Shown: in pieces, positions 11,295-24,139 of the stretch | Layout: each line of letters begins with the position of its first letter | How positions within the stretch are numbered: position 1 is the stretch's first letter | NCBI GenBank assembly: GCA_911728455.2 | Contig: OU452222.1 | Location: forward strand, 3,415,592-3,479,591 | Length of the DNA stretch: 64,000 nt | Source: Marthasterias glacialis | Lineage: Eukaryota > Echinodermata > Asteroidea > Forcipulatida > Asteriidae | Direction: 5' to 3' | Notes under the pieces: model-generated | What the model was told of the DNA's origin: nothing | Seen by the model: only the letters and a program-made list of their open reading frames with translations | Databases searched by the model: none | Made by a program: the position numbers and the translations under genes

Positions 11295-12875
11295 AATATT
11301 TAAAGATGATTGAAGTATAACCATGAGATGTAAACATTTGAAAACAATTATCATTCTTTATGTGGAGGTCTGTTTAGAAACTAATTCTTCAACACAATTT
11401 TAGAGGGATGCTATTTTAGATAATTAAAAAGAAATTGTACTAGAAGCTTTTTTTCCAAGAAAAAATGTGATTTTTTTTAGCAGATCAAAATGATTGATCA
11501 AACCAGCAAAGGGTCGTTTTTAAAACTAACAAAAGATTATTTGGTCTTTTTGAAAGACATGAACAAGTTATTTACATGCATATTATCTTTTGCATCCTGC
11601 ACAAAAGAAGGCCATCTAAAATACATCTTAGTAGAACTTCTATCCAAACGTTATTATATATTTCATATTACTCAATAAATGTACACATGTTGATAAATTT
11701 ACCATATGAAGGTTGATGTACAGTGCACAGATATCCGCTTTACTGATTGGTGGATCTCACTTCAGCTTGACCAGCTCTGTAAAAGCAAAGTTAACAAATG
11801 GTTGAATGTTATAATCAAAACGGAATAACAAATTCCTTCTTACAGTTTTGAGAAATGATTCAGTTATTTAAATAAACTCAATTTGTAAAAAGTGGTATAT
11901 CTACTATCCTAAATGTTTTGTGAAAGGCCTGTGGAGGGATCACGTGACGGCACCCAGCCTGTCAGGTAAAGTTCCTACAAAGCCGGTGTAGGAAACCAGA
12001 ACTGGGCTGGAACAAGATGTCTGCTCTCTGAGGAAGCAGCACTGACCAGTGAACCATGAGTCTGGCTAGCCTCGGGAACCATGGCTGGTGGAGCCAGAGG
12101 GAGCCATGAGGAGGTCTCTGCAACCCTCCTGCTCCAGCTTGGTTAGTTTCTATGGGATGAGGGAGAATTAGAGGGTAGGCATAGGCAAGCAGGCCGTCAC
12201 ACCATATTGCCAGTGCATCAGTGTGTAGGGGTCAGGGGCCCTCGTGCAGTAGACTGGTACTTGGTGATCGGCCTTTGAGGAGAACAAATTCACCGGCCGA
12301 TCAGCAGAAAAAGTGACTTAGTGACCTTAGTGGCGTAGCTATACCCACCACTTGGCTTAGGTGTAGAGTGGCCCCCAACCCACAAAGTGATGCATTCGTT
12401 ATGACGGTCAGTGAAAGCTGGGTTTATGAAAGGCAAACTGAGCATGCCCGACAGGAGGGTGCTTGAGAGCTCAAGCACTTACAGTGCGTAACCGTGACTG
12501 ATTATATTGAGCACCCACAGGTCGGGCGTAACTAGGATCCCCCCAAAAAATCTCAAAGGCAGACTCCCAGGGGTCTGACGGCAAGAAGCAACCATGGGTT
12601 GAACAAGTCACTTACGCCAGCCCCTGGGATAATGGGGGGTAGGTGCCAGAAAACCATGGATGGGTTGGGATCGTTGCTGTCTGCCGAATGACCAAGTCTG
12701 CCGCACACACCAGAAATGTTGCTGGTGTAGCCACAAAAAAACACTGTGGGTAGACTGTCACCTAATAATCATTTAACTATCACTGCAGAATATTTCATTT
12801 GATGCCTCAAATGAATTTTTATGAACTCTGGATATTGTATTTTGTAATGTTTACACATTTTTCTTAAAACATAGT
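11295..12875. repeat. Segmental repeat, copy 1 (pairs with 18207-20077)
   Basis: It shares long stretches with 18207-20077, starting at ATATTTAAAGATGA and running through the DIRS-like fragment into the tandem array. The two copies differ by small indels and by an extra deletion inside the DIRS-like part of this copy. Confidence 0.8.
11938..12770 (-). pseudogene. DIRS-like retrotransposon fragment, heavily deleted
   Basis: Minus-strand reading shows pieces of a DIRS-type polymerase. An RT segment with YTLEF/SSTLLSGM-like wording (around 12290-12480) is followed, after a deletion, by the tail of the RNase H/connection region. That tail has KSLFLL, a stretch with VPVYYTRAPDPYTLMHW-like residues, and a PLWLHQPWFPRL-like block near 12050-12100. 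Compared with the copy at 18826-19960 it has lost most of RNase H. Stops and frameshifts make it non-functional. The DIRS assignment is from remembered family motifs (PLW-x-x-QPWF, DLFA) and is an inference. Confidence 0.65.
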
Positions 12876-12935
12876 GTCATCAAACTGTCCAAAATTGTGG
12901 ATGCAACTGAAATGAATGATTGTTCATAACTTTAC

Positions 12936-13043
12936 CTGTTGTTGGAGAATGTATACTTGAATCTTGATGCTGGACAGCATGCACATCAGGCATCTTCCTT
13001 TGGTGGATAGACTTCATCTGACAATGGAATGTCTGTAGCTAGC
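12936..13043 (-). other. Exon-like segment, array copy 1
   Basis: On the minus strand the 108-bp segment lies between CTTTGCATTTAG (acceptor-like) and CAG|GTAAAG (donor-like). The frame starting at ATG (13017) reads MKSIHQRKMPD... and is open to the donor. A TAG near the acceptor in the same frame would make this ATG an initiation codon if the segment were a first coding exon. Seven more copies exist. No domain is recognised. Confidence 0.35.
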
Positions 13044-13802
13044 CTAAATGCAAAGAAAATAAAAACAACAATTTGTGAAAGGGTGTGATGTTGTTTTCCT
13101 TCAATTGTAGCATCAATTAAATAATGCTTTGACCATAAGAGGGCACAATACACTTTATATTTTGCAGTTTTAATAATAAAAGCATAATAAAAGAGATGGC
13201 CCAAATTTTTTCCAGTGGGGATTCTCAAGTTAAGGCCATTTGTTCTTGATTGATGAAGTCAGTGTAAGCTGGCTGGAAACGGAGACTGCGTCAGGTCCCC
13301 TACTCAGCCAATGGAACAGTCAGTGCCTGCAGCTGACTGTGGCTGGTGAGGACAGTGCTGGACTGGAGACTGCTGAGGCGGTAGCGGCACATTGCTACCA
13401 GTACAGTTCCCCGATAACTTGGTCTGTCCCGGGGAAAGGCTTTTTCCCAATAGTGACAGGATCTGTTCTCCCCACGCCATCGAATACTTCATTTCATCCA
13501 CACAAAGACAAAACATGGTCTTGAATATTTTGCCAGTTTCTGGCAGTTGATGAGAGGTGGTTTTTGTGTAATCGCCGATTCCAGACCTTTGTCCTTTTGT
13601 TCCAAGAAGAAAATTACGATACATTGAGAGCCTTTCACAATTGTTTATTCATCGTATTTCGGCTCAATAAGGGTTAAGTCAGAGTGAGCCGTGAATCAAG
13701 CCTTGGTTCCAGGTTTAGTAGAAATCCTATGCCGGAGGTATTAACATATGTTTTGCAAATCGCAATGCATGTATTTGACATTTTCTCAGTCGAGAAACGA
13801 AA

Positions 13803-14015
13803 ATGCACGATGCAATTAAGACAATCTTTCTTTTCCTGGCTTTGTCAAGTCAGGGTTTCTTTGTGCCGGCAGCACTCTCAAAGAGAAATGATTCCGGCAA
13901 TTCAGACAAAATAGTCCCGACAGGGGCACGGGAAAAATTAAAAGAATCCCGGCGGCAACTAGTTACAGCAAAGTGTCATCAAACTGTCCAAAATCTGTGG
14001 ATGCATCTTAAATAA
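13803..14015 (+). other. Recurrent plus-strand ORF, function unknown
   Basis: A 70-codon frame that starts MHDAIKTIFLFLALSSQGFF, a hydrophobic signal-like N terminus, followed by a polar tail rich in K, S and N. Related but frameshifted or truncated versions occur near 15982, 21302, 22578 and 23830. The frame decays quickly between copies, which argues against a conserved peptide. It may simply be sequence opposite the minus-strand exon-like units. Confidence 0.2.
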
Positions 14016-14035
14016 ATGGTTGTTCATAAATTTAC

Positions 14036-14143
14036 CTGTTGATGGAGAATACATCCTTGAATCTTGATGCTGACCAGCATGCGCATGAGGCATCCTCTTT
14101 TGGCGGATAGACTTCATCTGAAAACGGCAAGTATGTAACTAGC
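14036..14143 (-). other. Exon-like segment, array copy 2
   Basis: Same 108-bp organisation as the copy at 12936. The donor is GTAAAT and the ATG frame (MKSIRQKRMPH...) is open throughout. Confidence 0.35.
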
Positions 14144-15093
14144 CTAAATGCAAAGAAAATAAAAATAACAATTTTGAAAATCGGTGTGATGTTGTTTTCC
14201 TTCAATTGAAGCATCAATTAAAAAATGCTTTGACCATAAGAGGACCATACGCTTGATATATTTTGGTTTTAAACCAAATTAATATAAGAGATGGCCCATG
14301 GGGTATACTATTGAGTGGAATTTGTTCTCGTCAAGTAAAGGCCATTTTGTTTTTGACAGGAGATGTGGTCCGAGTAAGTTGCCTGGATACGGAGACTGTG
14401 TTGGGTCCCCTACTCAGCCAACAGAACTGTCAGTGCCTGCAGCTGACTGTGGCTGCAGGACGGTACTGGACTGGAGACTGCTGAGGTGGTAGCAGTGCAT
14501 CGCTACTGGTACAGTCTCCAGATAACTTGGTCTGTCCCGGGGGAGGCGTCTTTTTTCTAATGGTGACAGGATCAGTTCCCCCCAACCGTTTCATTTTTAG
14601 TAACTCAAGACTGTTTAACTTCTGTTTTAAACAGTTGGTGATGAATAACCTAATTACACCCAAAAGCTTCCCCTGCCTGGAAAGAAGCAGTGTGCAGACA
14701 CCATTGTGTAAAATTGGTACAACGGAGCTAAGGTCGCCAAAACATTCCACTGCTAAGCATGCACAGACCATACACACGCCGTCTAATGTTTCACCCATAC
14801 AAAGACAACACATGGTCTTGAATATTTTGCCGTTTTCTGGCCATTGGGATGAGAGGTGGTTTTTGGACGATCCCCAATCAACTTTTGTCCTTTTGTTCCA
14901 TGATGAGGTTTACGAGACATTGATGAGAGGCTTGCACCATTGTTTATTCATTGTATTTTGGCTCAAAAGAGGTAGGCCAGAGTGAGCCAGGAATGAAGCC
15001 ATGGTTCCAGGTTTAGTACCAACCCTAAGGTACAATGTTTTGAAACTTACAGAGTGTGAACCCGAAATCAAGCCATGGTTCTGGGTTCAGGTG

Positions 15094-15870
15094 CAATTGT
15101 AACAGGGTAGATAGCTTGTGTTTATGTTAGAGTTGATTTATACCTTTCCACTGTTTACATTTCCCCCCTAAGCTCTTCTAGCATCCCTTTAGTTAACTTC
15201 TTAGAAATTCCTTGTAATAAACAATGAACCCTCTTGTGTAGTCCTTGGTAGTGTGGTTAGTCACCCCTTGTAAAGGTAATTAACTTCAGATAGCAGCTTG
15301 GCAGCTCCAGGGAAACACCACATTTTTGTGTTCCCCATCCTGTGATACATTGTTAGCTTTGATTTTCTTCAATTTTCTGAGTCTTCCTACTTCACAAAGT
15401 TATTGCTGCTAAGTTTAAGATCTAATTTTCAATTGGAAGACTGGTTTCGATTCATCTGTTAAATCTGTGTTTCTTCATAATTATCCTGGGGTTGAAGAAT
15501 TGTATTTTAATCATTTTCTCTCTCGTTTTATTTACTTACAGGTTTCCTAAAACTGTTTTGATTTTAATTTGTAACTTGCTTTGGCACTGTGTTTTTGTGG
15601 TTTTTGTGTTTTGGGTCTTGGTTTAGTTTTTACTGATTTTAAGGTTAGGTTTATCATTTTGAGTTGTTTTGTCACTGGTTCACAAATAAAGTCATTTTTT
15701 GTTATTTTGTTAAGTAAACCTACATTTTGTGTCACTGTCCCTCTTTTGCAATTCCTTGCAACTTTTCTCTATTCGATCCTTATTTTAGTTGAGTTTTTGT
15801 GTAGTGAGTTACCCCAGCGTTTAGTTTTATTGGATTTATTCAAGTGTACCATTTACCCAGGTTACACAAT
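15094..15870 (+). mobile_element. Solo LTR 1 with CAAT target duplication
   Basis: The insert 15098-15866 (769 bp) begins TGTAACAGGG and ends AGGTTACA, the TG...CA ends expected of an LTR. It is bracketed by CAAT at 15094-15097 and 15867-15870. The array unit it interrupts resumes immediately after it, as the uninterrupted unit near 21160-21210 shows. There is no internal coding region, so it is a solo LTR. Superfamily is not assignable from this alone. The small ORF 15581-15886 inside it is not supported. Confidence 0.8.
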
Positions 15871-16174
15871 CATATGCCGTAGGTAACTAATGATATTTTG
15901 CAAACACGGTGTGTGAATTTGATATTTCCTCAGTAAAAGAAAACAACAAAACTCACGATGCAATAAAGAATCTTTGTTTTCTTGGCTTTGTCAATCCAAG
16001 GTTCCTTTGTGCTAGCAGCACAAAGGAATGATCCTGGCAATTCCGACAAAATAATCTCGCCAGGGGGTGGGAAAAACTACAAGAATCCCTGCGACAACCG
16101 GTTTAAGCATAGTGTCATCAAACTGTCCAAAATCTGTGGATGCATCTCAAATGAATGGTTGTTCATAACTTTAC

Positions 16175-16282
16175 CTGCTGATGGAGAATACATCATTGAA
16201 TTTTGATGCTGGCCAGCATGTGCATCAGGCATCTTCTTTTGGCAGATAGACTTCATCTGAAAACCGCAGTTCTGTAGCTAGC
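16175..16282 (-). other. Exon-like segment, array copy 3
   Basis: 108 bp with acceptor- and donor-like borders on the minus strand as in copy 1. The ATG frame is open (MKSICQKKMPD...). Confidence 0.35.
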
Positions 16283-16696
16283 CTAAATGCAAAGAAAATA
16301 AAAACAACAATTTGTGAAAGGGAATGATGCTGTTTTCCTTCAAATGCAGCAGGAATTAAAAAATTGCATTGACCATAAGAAGACTCAATACGTTTTATAT
16401 ATTGCGGTTTTAAACAAGATTAATGTAAGAGATGGCCCATTTTTTTTCTTATCTCGCCTGTACACGAGGGGTATATTGAGTGGAATTTGTTCAAGTTAAG
16501 GCCATTTTGTCTTTGACAGATGTGGTCCTGTGGTCCGAGTAGGATGGCTGGATACGGAGACTGTGTTGGGTTCCCCTACTCGGCCAACCAAACTGTCAGT
16601 GCCTGCAGCTGAGTGTGGGTTGATAGCAAAACTTGATTCTATTAAATCATTGGTTTGTGAAGAATCATGCATTCCCATGTGCTCTACAAAACATCC

Positions 16697-17012
16697 ACAC
16701 CTGCAGGCCCGTAGAAAGCTCAAAAACATTGGTCAGGCCCATTTGAGAAGCGGAGTTACGAGTCAATGCAAGCGCGAAGTGCAAAGCCATTACGGCGTGG
16801 GGTCCGGGGCCCGCTTAAGGGCCCCGGGAAATTTTGCATTGTAGATGCTCTGTGGTACAAAATGGCATAATTCCTGACCACTTTTCCCTCACTTTTTGAG
16901 CAAATTATAAAATTCATTTTTATTGGTCTAATAATATTTCTTAAGAAATAAGTACTCATATTTCCATCTTCAAAATAGGGAGGGGAAGATTCTGTACATG
17001 CATTGATGCATG
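16697..17012. mobile_element. MITE-like segment, copy 1
   Basis: Related to 31927-32335. Shared features in order are GCCCGTAGAAAG/GCACGTAGGAAG-like start, GCGAAGTGC/GCGAAGCC, GGGCCCCGGGAAA, GATGCTCTGT, TTTTTGAGCA and AGGGAGGGG, then a GTACATGCATTG/GCGTGCATGG-like end. Non-autonomous and non-coding. The ends are only roughly placed. Confidence 0.55.
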
Positions 17013-18206
17013 TGGCACTATCCCTGAACATAATTGGGTAGATGGGGGCACTATAACAGCTCATAATGAAGGCCACCTCATTTACTCTTGAGATTTTGCG
17101 AGCTCAAACGAAATTAAGAGGTGCACCTGCCTGTGAAAGAAATAATAAAATATGTGCCAATTTTGGGCATCTTAACCGGCTCTTTTGAACCTCGCTGGTA
17201 GTTATGGTCTGGGCCAATTGGGGGTAATACTACTCAATGAAAATGTTGAAATTATAACAGTATTAAATGTAATTATCATTAATGCCCATCTCAGAAGCAG
17301 ACAGGTTTATCATACATGTACTCATTCAAATCCCCCACAAGTAAATGTAACAAAACAAAAACAAAATCAAGCATACAAACTTCCCCTTTTTACTTTGACC
17401 TCGACGCAACAAATACCCTAATATGTATACATGTAATTACACTATTTAAAAAAAAAACAGGGTCTACACATTAAATTAAAGCATTGAAGGCATTTTTTAA
17501 AAGGAGTGTGTTGGTGACAGCTGTGAAAAAAAAAAAAAACAATAAACGTGACCTAAATGTATTTCATCATTCTGGTTGAAAATATAAGGTCTCAAAAAAC
17601 CAAAAATTCTAGTAAAATATTGGTACGGCCATGGCCGTACCGGCCGTACTGCTTCCTCTGGCCTTGCACACCTGTACTGACAATTCATCGTAGATGGTTA
17701 TGATTTCAAGAAACTACAAGAGGAACAGTTGATAGGTTTTGTTTCCTTGGATTTTATGCATGTTCATAGAATGTGCATAATTATTTTTGAAATGGGTTTT
17801 GTTAGTAAAAACATGCTTTTATTTATTGAATCTGTAATCAATCTGTAGGGATAACCACTCAGGTTAGGCTGGCCCAGCATGGAGTCCCCAGAGTGTTGTG
17901 GCATATGATGTAGGGGTGCTGTCTGTACAGTGCTGCAAAAACAGCCCACTTTTTGATTTTACTTTAGAAAGAAAAGTATGGTAACCCACAGGGATTGTAC
18001 ATACCTCTGTTCTCTTGTGTGACACTTGATAGGCACTAGCAGGTCTTAGGAATTTTCTTTTTGTGACAGGTGAATATCATCTACAGATGGCGCACCTTCA
18101 AAATATAAACACATAAAATCAATTTTACATCATATAAGCAAACATTTCATTATAGTTTGAATGTGACCTTCAAAATTACCAATTACTTTTTTCAAGTATT
18201 CAAAGA
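17013..18206. other. Non-coding DNA, no gene seen
   Basis: AT-rich sequence without a supported gene. A short palindromic stretch, GGTACGGCCATGGCCGTACC, lies at 17622-17641. It may be a cruciform-prone site or a protein-binding palindrome. Confidence 0.5.
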
Positions 18207-20077
18207 AAATATTTAAAGATGACTGAAGTATAACCATGAGATGTTAACATTTGAAAACAATTATCATTCTCTATGTGGAGGTCTGTTTAGAAACTAATTC
18301 TTCTTTTAGAGAGATGTTACTTTAGATAATTGTACTAGAAGCTTTTTTCCAAGAAACCAGCAAAGGGTTGTTATTATAAAAAAAAATTATTTTGTCTTTT
18401 CAAAAGACATGAGTCTTTTCAAAAGACATGAACAAGTTATTTACATGCATATTATCTTTTGCATCCTGCACAAAAGAAGGCCATCTAAAATACATCTTAT
18501 TAGAACTTCTATCCAAACATTATTATATATTTCCTATTACTCAATAAATGTACACATATGTTGATAAATTTACCATCTGAAGGTTGATGTAAAGTACACA
18601 GATATCCGCTTTGCTGATTGGTGGATCTCACTTCAGCTTGACCAGCTCTGTAAAAGCAAAAATAACAAACGGTTTAATGTTATAATTAAAATGAAATAAC
18701 AAAGTCCTTCTTGCACTTTTGAGAAATGATTAAGTGATTCAAATGAATTCACTTATAAAAATGGCGTAATCTACTGTTGTAAATGTTTTGACTGCAATCG
18801 TCACAGGTCATTGTGAAAGGCCTGTGGAGGGATCACGTGACGGCACCCAGCCTGTCAGGTAAAGTTCCTACAAAGCCGGTGTAGGAAACCTGAGCTGAGC
18901 TGGAACAAGATGTCTGCTGTCTGTGGAAGCACCACTGACCAGTGAACCATGAGTCTGGCTAGCCTCAAGAACTAAGGCTGGTGGAGTCAGAGGGAGCCAT
19001 GAGGAGGCCTTTGCAGTCCTCCTGCTCCAGCTTGGTTAGTTTCCGAGGGATGAGGGAGAATAGAGGGTAGGCATAGGCAAGCAGGCCGTCCCACTGTCAT
19101 GACTGTATTGCCAGTGCATCAGTGTGTAGGGGTCGGGGGCCCTCGTGTAGTAGACTGGTACTTGGTAGTTATTGGCCTTTAAGGCAAACAAATTTACATG
19201 TGGCCGGCTGATCAGCAGAAAAAGTGACTTAGCGACCCGCAGCACCCAGTCTGTCTGGAGGATCCACCCCGGAGAAGGCATCGACAGTGATGTTTTTCTG
19301 ACCCAAGAGGTCAACTGCTGACAGCGTGACCTTGTAGAGCATACACCCATGGAGGAGATCCCATGTGAGCACACACAGTTGACTCCACCACGTGCCCCTC
19401 TGGTGATTGATGTAAGCTACTACCGTGGCATTGTCGCATCCAACCAGGACTGCACAGCCCGCAACAAAAAACCCCAAACCATTGGAATGCGTTAGAGACT
19501 GCCAATATTTTGAGTAGGTTTATGCGACTATACTCGAGGCCCAACAAACCCACCACTTGGCTTAGGTGTAGAGTGTCCCCCCCCCCCAGCTAGAAAGTGA
19601 CATATCTATTGTGACAGTCAGAGATGGCCTGGGTTTGCGAAAGGCAAAACGAGCATGCATGCCCGACAGGGGGGTGCTTGAGAACTCCAGTGTGTAACCG
19701 TGACTGATTATATCAAGCAACCACCGGTTGGGCATAGCTAGGACCCCCAAAAATCTCAAAGGCAGACTCCCACGAGTCTGAAGGCAAGAGACAACCATGA
19801 GTTGGACAAGTCACTTACGCCAGCTCCTTGGATAATAGGGGTAGGCGCACCCGGAACCAATGGATGGGTTGGGACCATTGCTGTCCGGCGAATGACCGAG
19901 TCTGCTGTGCACACCACAAATATTGCTGGTGTGTACCCACAAAAAACACTGCGGGTAGACTTTCATCTTACAATCGCTTACCATTGCAGAATATTTAATT
20001 TGATGTCTGAAATGAATTTTTCTGAACTCTTGAAATTATTGTTTTTTTGATGTTTACACATTTTTCTTAAAGCACAG
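18207..20077. repeat. Segmental repeat, copy 2 (pairs with 11295-12875)
   Basis: The better-preserved copy of the segment at 11295-12875. It contains a longer DIRS-like fragment, joins the array in the same way, and has a local duplication of AAAAGACATGA-like sequence near 18400-18430. Confidence 0.8.
18826..19960 (-). pseudogene. DIRS-like RT/RNase H fragment, internally deleted
   Basis: The minus strand first reads an RT segment (about 19562-19798, with HGYTLEFSSTPLSGM). After an internal deletion it reads an RNase H-like region with INLL-x-ILAVSNAFQWF and GCDNATVVAYINHQRGT (about 19390-19520). Then come a TWDLL block, KNITVDAFS, a VNLFALKANNYQVPVYYTR connection block near 19170-19210, and a PLW-x-HQPW-like block further on. 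The order matches the RNase H region of DIRS-type polymerases, where GCDN supplies a catalytic Asp. It is broken by frame changes between about 19230 and 19560 and lacks recombinase, so it is defective. Confidence 0.7.
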
Positions 20078-20139
20078 TGTCAACAAACCGTCTAAAATCT
20101 GTGGATGCATCTCAAATGCATGGCTGTTTATAACTTTAC

Positions 20140-20247
20140 CTGTTGAAGGGGAATACATCGTTGAATCTTGAGGCTGGACAGCATGCGCATCAAGCATCTT
20201 CTTTTGGTGGATAGACTTGATCTGAAAATGGCTTGTATGTAGCTAGC
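20140..20247 (-). other. Exon-like segment, array copy 4
   Basis: 108 bp with preserved minus-strand splice-like borders. The initiator position reads ATC instead of ATG, but the frame remains open (IKSIHQKKMLD...). Confidence 0.3.
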
Positions 20248-21502
20248 CTAAATGCAATGAAAATAAAAACAACAATTTGTGAAAGGGGTGTGATGTTGTT
20301 TTCCTTCAATTGCAGCATCAATTAAAAAATGCACCAAACGCTTTATATCTTGTGGTATCAAACAATAAGCACAATAAAAGAGAGGGCCCATGTTTTTCTC
20401 ATCTCACCTGTCCATTAAGGGTTTACTATCGAGTGGGAATGCTCAAAAAAGGCCATTTGGCAGATGGCTGATGTGGTAAAATGTCACCAGCTGGAGAGGG
20501 AGACTATGTCGAGTCCCCTACTGGGCCAACGGAACTGCCAGCAAGGGCAGCCGACGGTTGCTGCAGGACGGTGCTGGACTGGGACAGCTGATGCAGTAGC
20601 AGCGCATCGCTACCAGTAGTCTCCTGATAACATGGTCTGTCCCGGGGGAGGTGTCTTTCCCCCGATAAGGAACAGGATCAGTTCTCCCCAACCATTTCAT
20701 TTTCATTAAATAATCTCAACAACACACAGAAACCAAAACTACACAACTCTACAACTCAAGACTATTTAACTTCCTTTTTAAACAACTGGCAATGGATGGC
20801 CTAATTACACGCAAAAGTTTCCCCTGCCTGGACAGAAGGAAGCAGTGAGCAGGCACCATTGTGTAAAATCGGAATACTGGAGCAAAGGTTGCCCGGATAT
20901 TCCACTGCTGAGCATGCACAGACCACACACACGCTGTCTAGATGATTTGTATCACCCACACAAAAACAAAATATGGTTTTGAAAGTTTTGCTATTTTCTG
21001 GCCATATGAGATGAGGTTTTTGGGTATTATCCCCGATTCCAGACCTTTGTCCTTTTCTTTCAAGAAGAGGATTATGGGACATCAAGAGGCTTCGACTATT
21101 GTTTATTCATTGTATTTCTTTGGTCCAATGGAGGTTAGTCAGAGTGAGCTGGAAATCAAGCCATGGTTCTGGGTTTAATAGAAATCCTATGCCACAGGTA
21201 ACAGCCGATGTTTTGCAATTATACAAAATTTGTGAATTTGACATTTTCTCGGTTGAGAAAACAAAACGCCAAGGCAATGCAATAAAGAGAATGTTTGTTT
21301 CTTGGCTTTGTCAAGTCAGGATTTCTTTGTGCCAGCAGTAGTCTCAAAGAAAACCGATTCCAGCAATTCCAACAAAATAATACTGCCAAGGGGATGGGAT
21401 AAAATTAAAAGAATCCGGTCGGCAACCGGAAAAAGCATAATGTCATCAAACTGTCCAAAATCAGCGGATGCATCTCAAATGAATGGTTGTTCATAACTTT
21501 AC

Positions 21503-21609
21503 CTGCTGATGGAGAAACATTCTTGAACCTTGATGCTGGACAGCATGCGCATCGGGCATCTTCTTTTGGTGGATAGACTTCATCTGACAACAGCACATCT
21601 GTAGCAAGT
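21503..21609 (-). other. Exon-like segment, array copy 5
   Basis: 107 bp; a 1-nt deletion shifts the end of the frame. The acceptor-like and donor-like borders are still present. Confidence 0.3.
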
Positions 21610-22783
21610 CTAAATGAAAATAAAATAAAAATAACAATTGGTGAAAGGGTGTTGTTTTCCTTCAATCACAGCATCAATTGTATAATGCTTTGACCATAAG
21701 AGGGTGCCTTAATTGCGTTTTATAATTTGCGGTTTTAAGCAATAAGGCTATAAGAGATGACCCTTGTTTTTCTTATCTTGCCTGTCCACTGGGGGTATGT
21801 TATTGAGTGGAGATTCTCATGATAAGGCCATTTGTTCTTGATAGATGTGATCCATGTAAGCTTGCCAAAGTCAGAGACTGTGTCGGGTCCCCTACTTGGC
21901 CAAAGAAACTGCTAGTGCCTGCAGCGGACTGTTGTTGCAGAGCGGTGCTGGACTGGATGCAGTAGCAGAGCATCGCTATCGGTACAGTCTCCCGATAACT
22001 TGGTCTGTCCCGGGGGAGGTGTCTTTCCCCCAATAAGGAACAGGATCAGTTCTCCCCAACCATTTCATTTTCATTATAAAATAATCTCAACAATACACAG
22101 AAAACAACATTACAAAACTTCACAACTCAAGACTTTTTAACTTCCATTTTAAGCAGCTTGCAATGGATGACCTAATCACACGCAAAAGTTTCCCCTGCCT
22201 GGACAGAAGGAAGCAGTGTACAGGCGCCATTGTGTAAAATCGGAATACTGGAGCACACACAAAAACAACATATGGTCTTGAAAATGTTGCCATTTTCTGG
22301 CCATTGAGAGCAGGTTTTTGTGTAATCCATGATTCCAGACCTTTTTCGTTTTGTTTCAAGAAGAGGATTTCAAGACATCAAGAGGCTTCCATCATTGTTT
22401 ATTCATTGTATTTCTTCGGCTCAATGGAGGTTAGTCAGAGTGAGCTGGGACAAGCCATGGTTCCAGGTTTAGTACCACATGCCGTAGGTATCGGCCGATG
22501 TTTTGCACCTTACGTTGCATGAATTTGACATTTTTTCAGTTGAGAAAACAAAATGCACAATGCAATAAAGATAATCTTTGTTTTCTTGGCTTTGTCAAGT
22601 CAGGTTTTTTTGTGCCAGGGGTACTCTCAAAAATAATGATTCTGGCAATTCAGACAAAATAGTCCCGCCAGGGGGATGGGAAAAATTAAAAGAATCCCGG
22701 CGGCAACTGGTTACAGCAAAGTGTCATCAAACTGTCCAAAATCTGTGGATGCATCTCAAATTAATGGTTGTTCATAACTTTAC

Positions 22784-22890
22784 CTGCAGATGGAGAAACA
22801 TTCTTAAATCTTGATGCTGGACAGCATGTGCATTAGACATCTTCTTTTGGCGAATGGACTTCATCTGACAACGGCACATCTGTAGCTAGC
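22784..22890 (-). other. Exon-like segment, array copy 6
   Basis: 107 bp; it shares the 1-nt deletion of copy 5, which suggests the two units arose from one another by recent duplication. Confidence 0.3.
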
Positions 22891-24031
22891 CTAAATACAA
22901 AGAAAATAAAAACAACAATTTGTGAAAGGGTGTACTTTCCTTCAATCACAGCATCAGTTATATAATGCTTTTACTATTTTTCTATAACTATTTAAGCAAT
23001 AAATACTATTTAAGCAATAAGGCTATAAGAGAGGGCGCCAAACAATTTATATCCAGTGGTTTCAAACAATAAAAGAGATTAGTTTTAAACAATAAGGCTA
23101 TTAGAGATGGCCCATGTCTCTCTTATCTCACCTGTCCACTGGGGGTTATGATATTGAGTGGAGATTCTCAAGTTAAGGCCATTTTGTTCTTTATAGATGT
23201 GGTCTATGTAAGCTTGCCAAAGACAGAGACTGTGTCGAATCCCCTACTCGGCCGACGAAACTGCCAGTGCCCGCAGCCGACTGTGGCTGCAGGACGGTGC
23301 TGGACTGCAGACTGCTGATATTGTAGCAGGGCATCTCTAACGGTACAGTTTCGCGATATCTTGGTCTGTCCCAGAAGAGGTTTCTTTTTTCCAATAAAGC
23401 ATAGTGAAGATTCTCCCCAATCGTTTCATTTTTTTAAAATAATCTCGACAATACAGAGAAAACAAATGTACACAACTCTACAACTCAAGACTGTTTAACT
23501 TCTCATTTTTAACAGTTGACGATGGATGACCTTTATTACATGCAAAAGTTTCCCCTGCCTAGTTGGAAGCAGTGTACAGATGTGATTATGTAAAAATCGG
23601 AATACCAGAGCAAAGGTTGCCCGGACATTCCACTGCTGAGCGTGCACACCACACACACACACTAGCGCTTCATTTCACCCACACAAAGACAAAACATGGT
23701 CTTGAATATTGTGCCATTTTCTGGCCATTGAAATTTTTGTGTGTAATCATGGATTCCAGACCTCTGTCGTTTTGTTCCAAGAACAGGATTAGGAGACATC
23801 AAGAGGACTCCACCTCAAAACAAAAGGTTCGATGCAATGAAGAGAGTCTTTGCTGTCTTGGCTTTGTCAAGTTTCTTTGTGCAGAGATACTCTCACAGAA
23901 AAATTATTCTAGCAGGTCTGACAAAATAATCCTGCCAGGAGGACTGGAAAAAGAACCCTGCCTGCAACTTGTTAAAGCATACTGTCATCAAACTGGATGC
24001 ATCTCAAATAAATGGTTGTTCATAACTTTAC

Positions 24032-24139
24032 CTGTTGATGGAGAACACATCCTTGAATCTTGATGCTGGACAGCATGCGCAGCAGGCATCTTCTTTTGGC
24101 GGATAGACTTGATTTGACAATGGCTTGTATGTAGCTAGC
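24032..24139 (-). other. Exon-like segment, array copy 7
   Basis: 108 bp with splice-like borders. The initiator position is changed to ATC and the frame is otherwise open. Confidence 0.3.
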
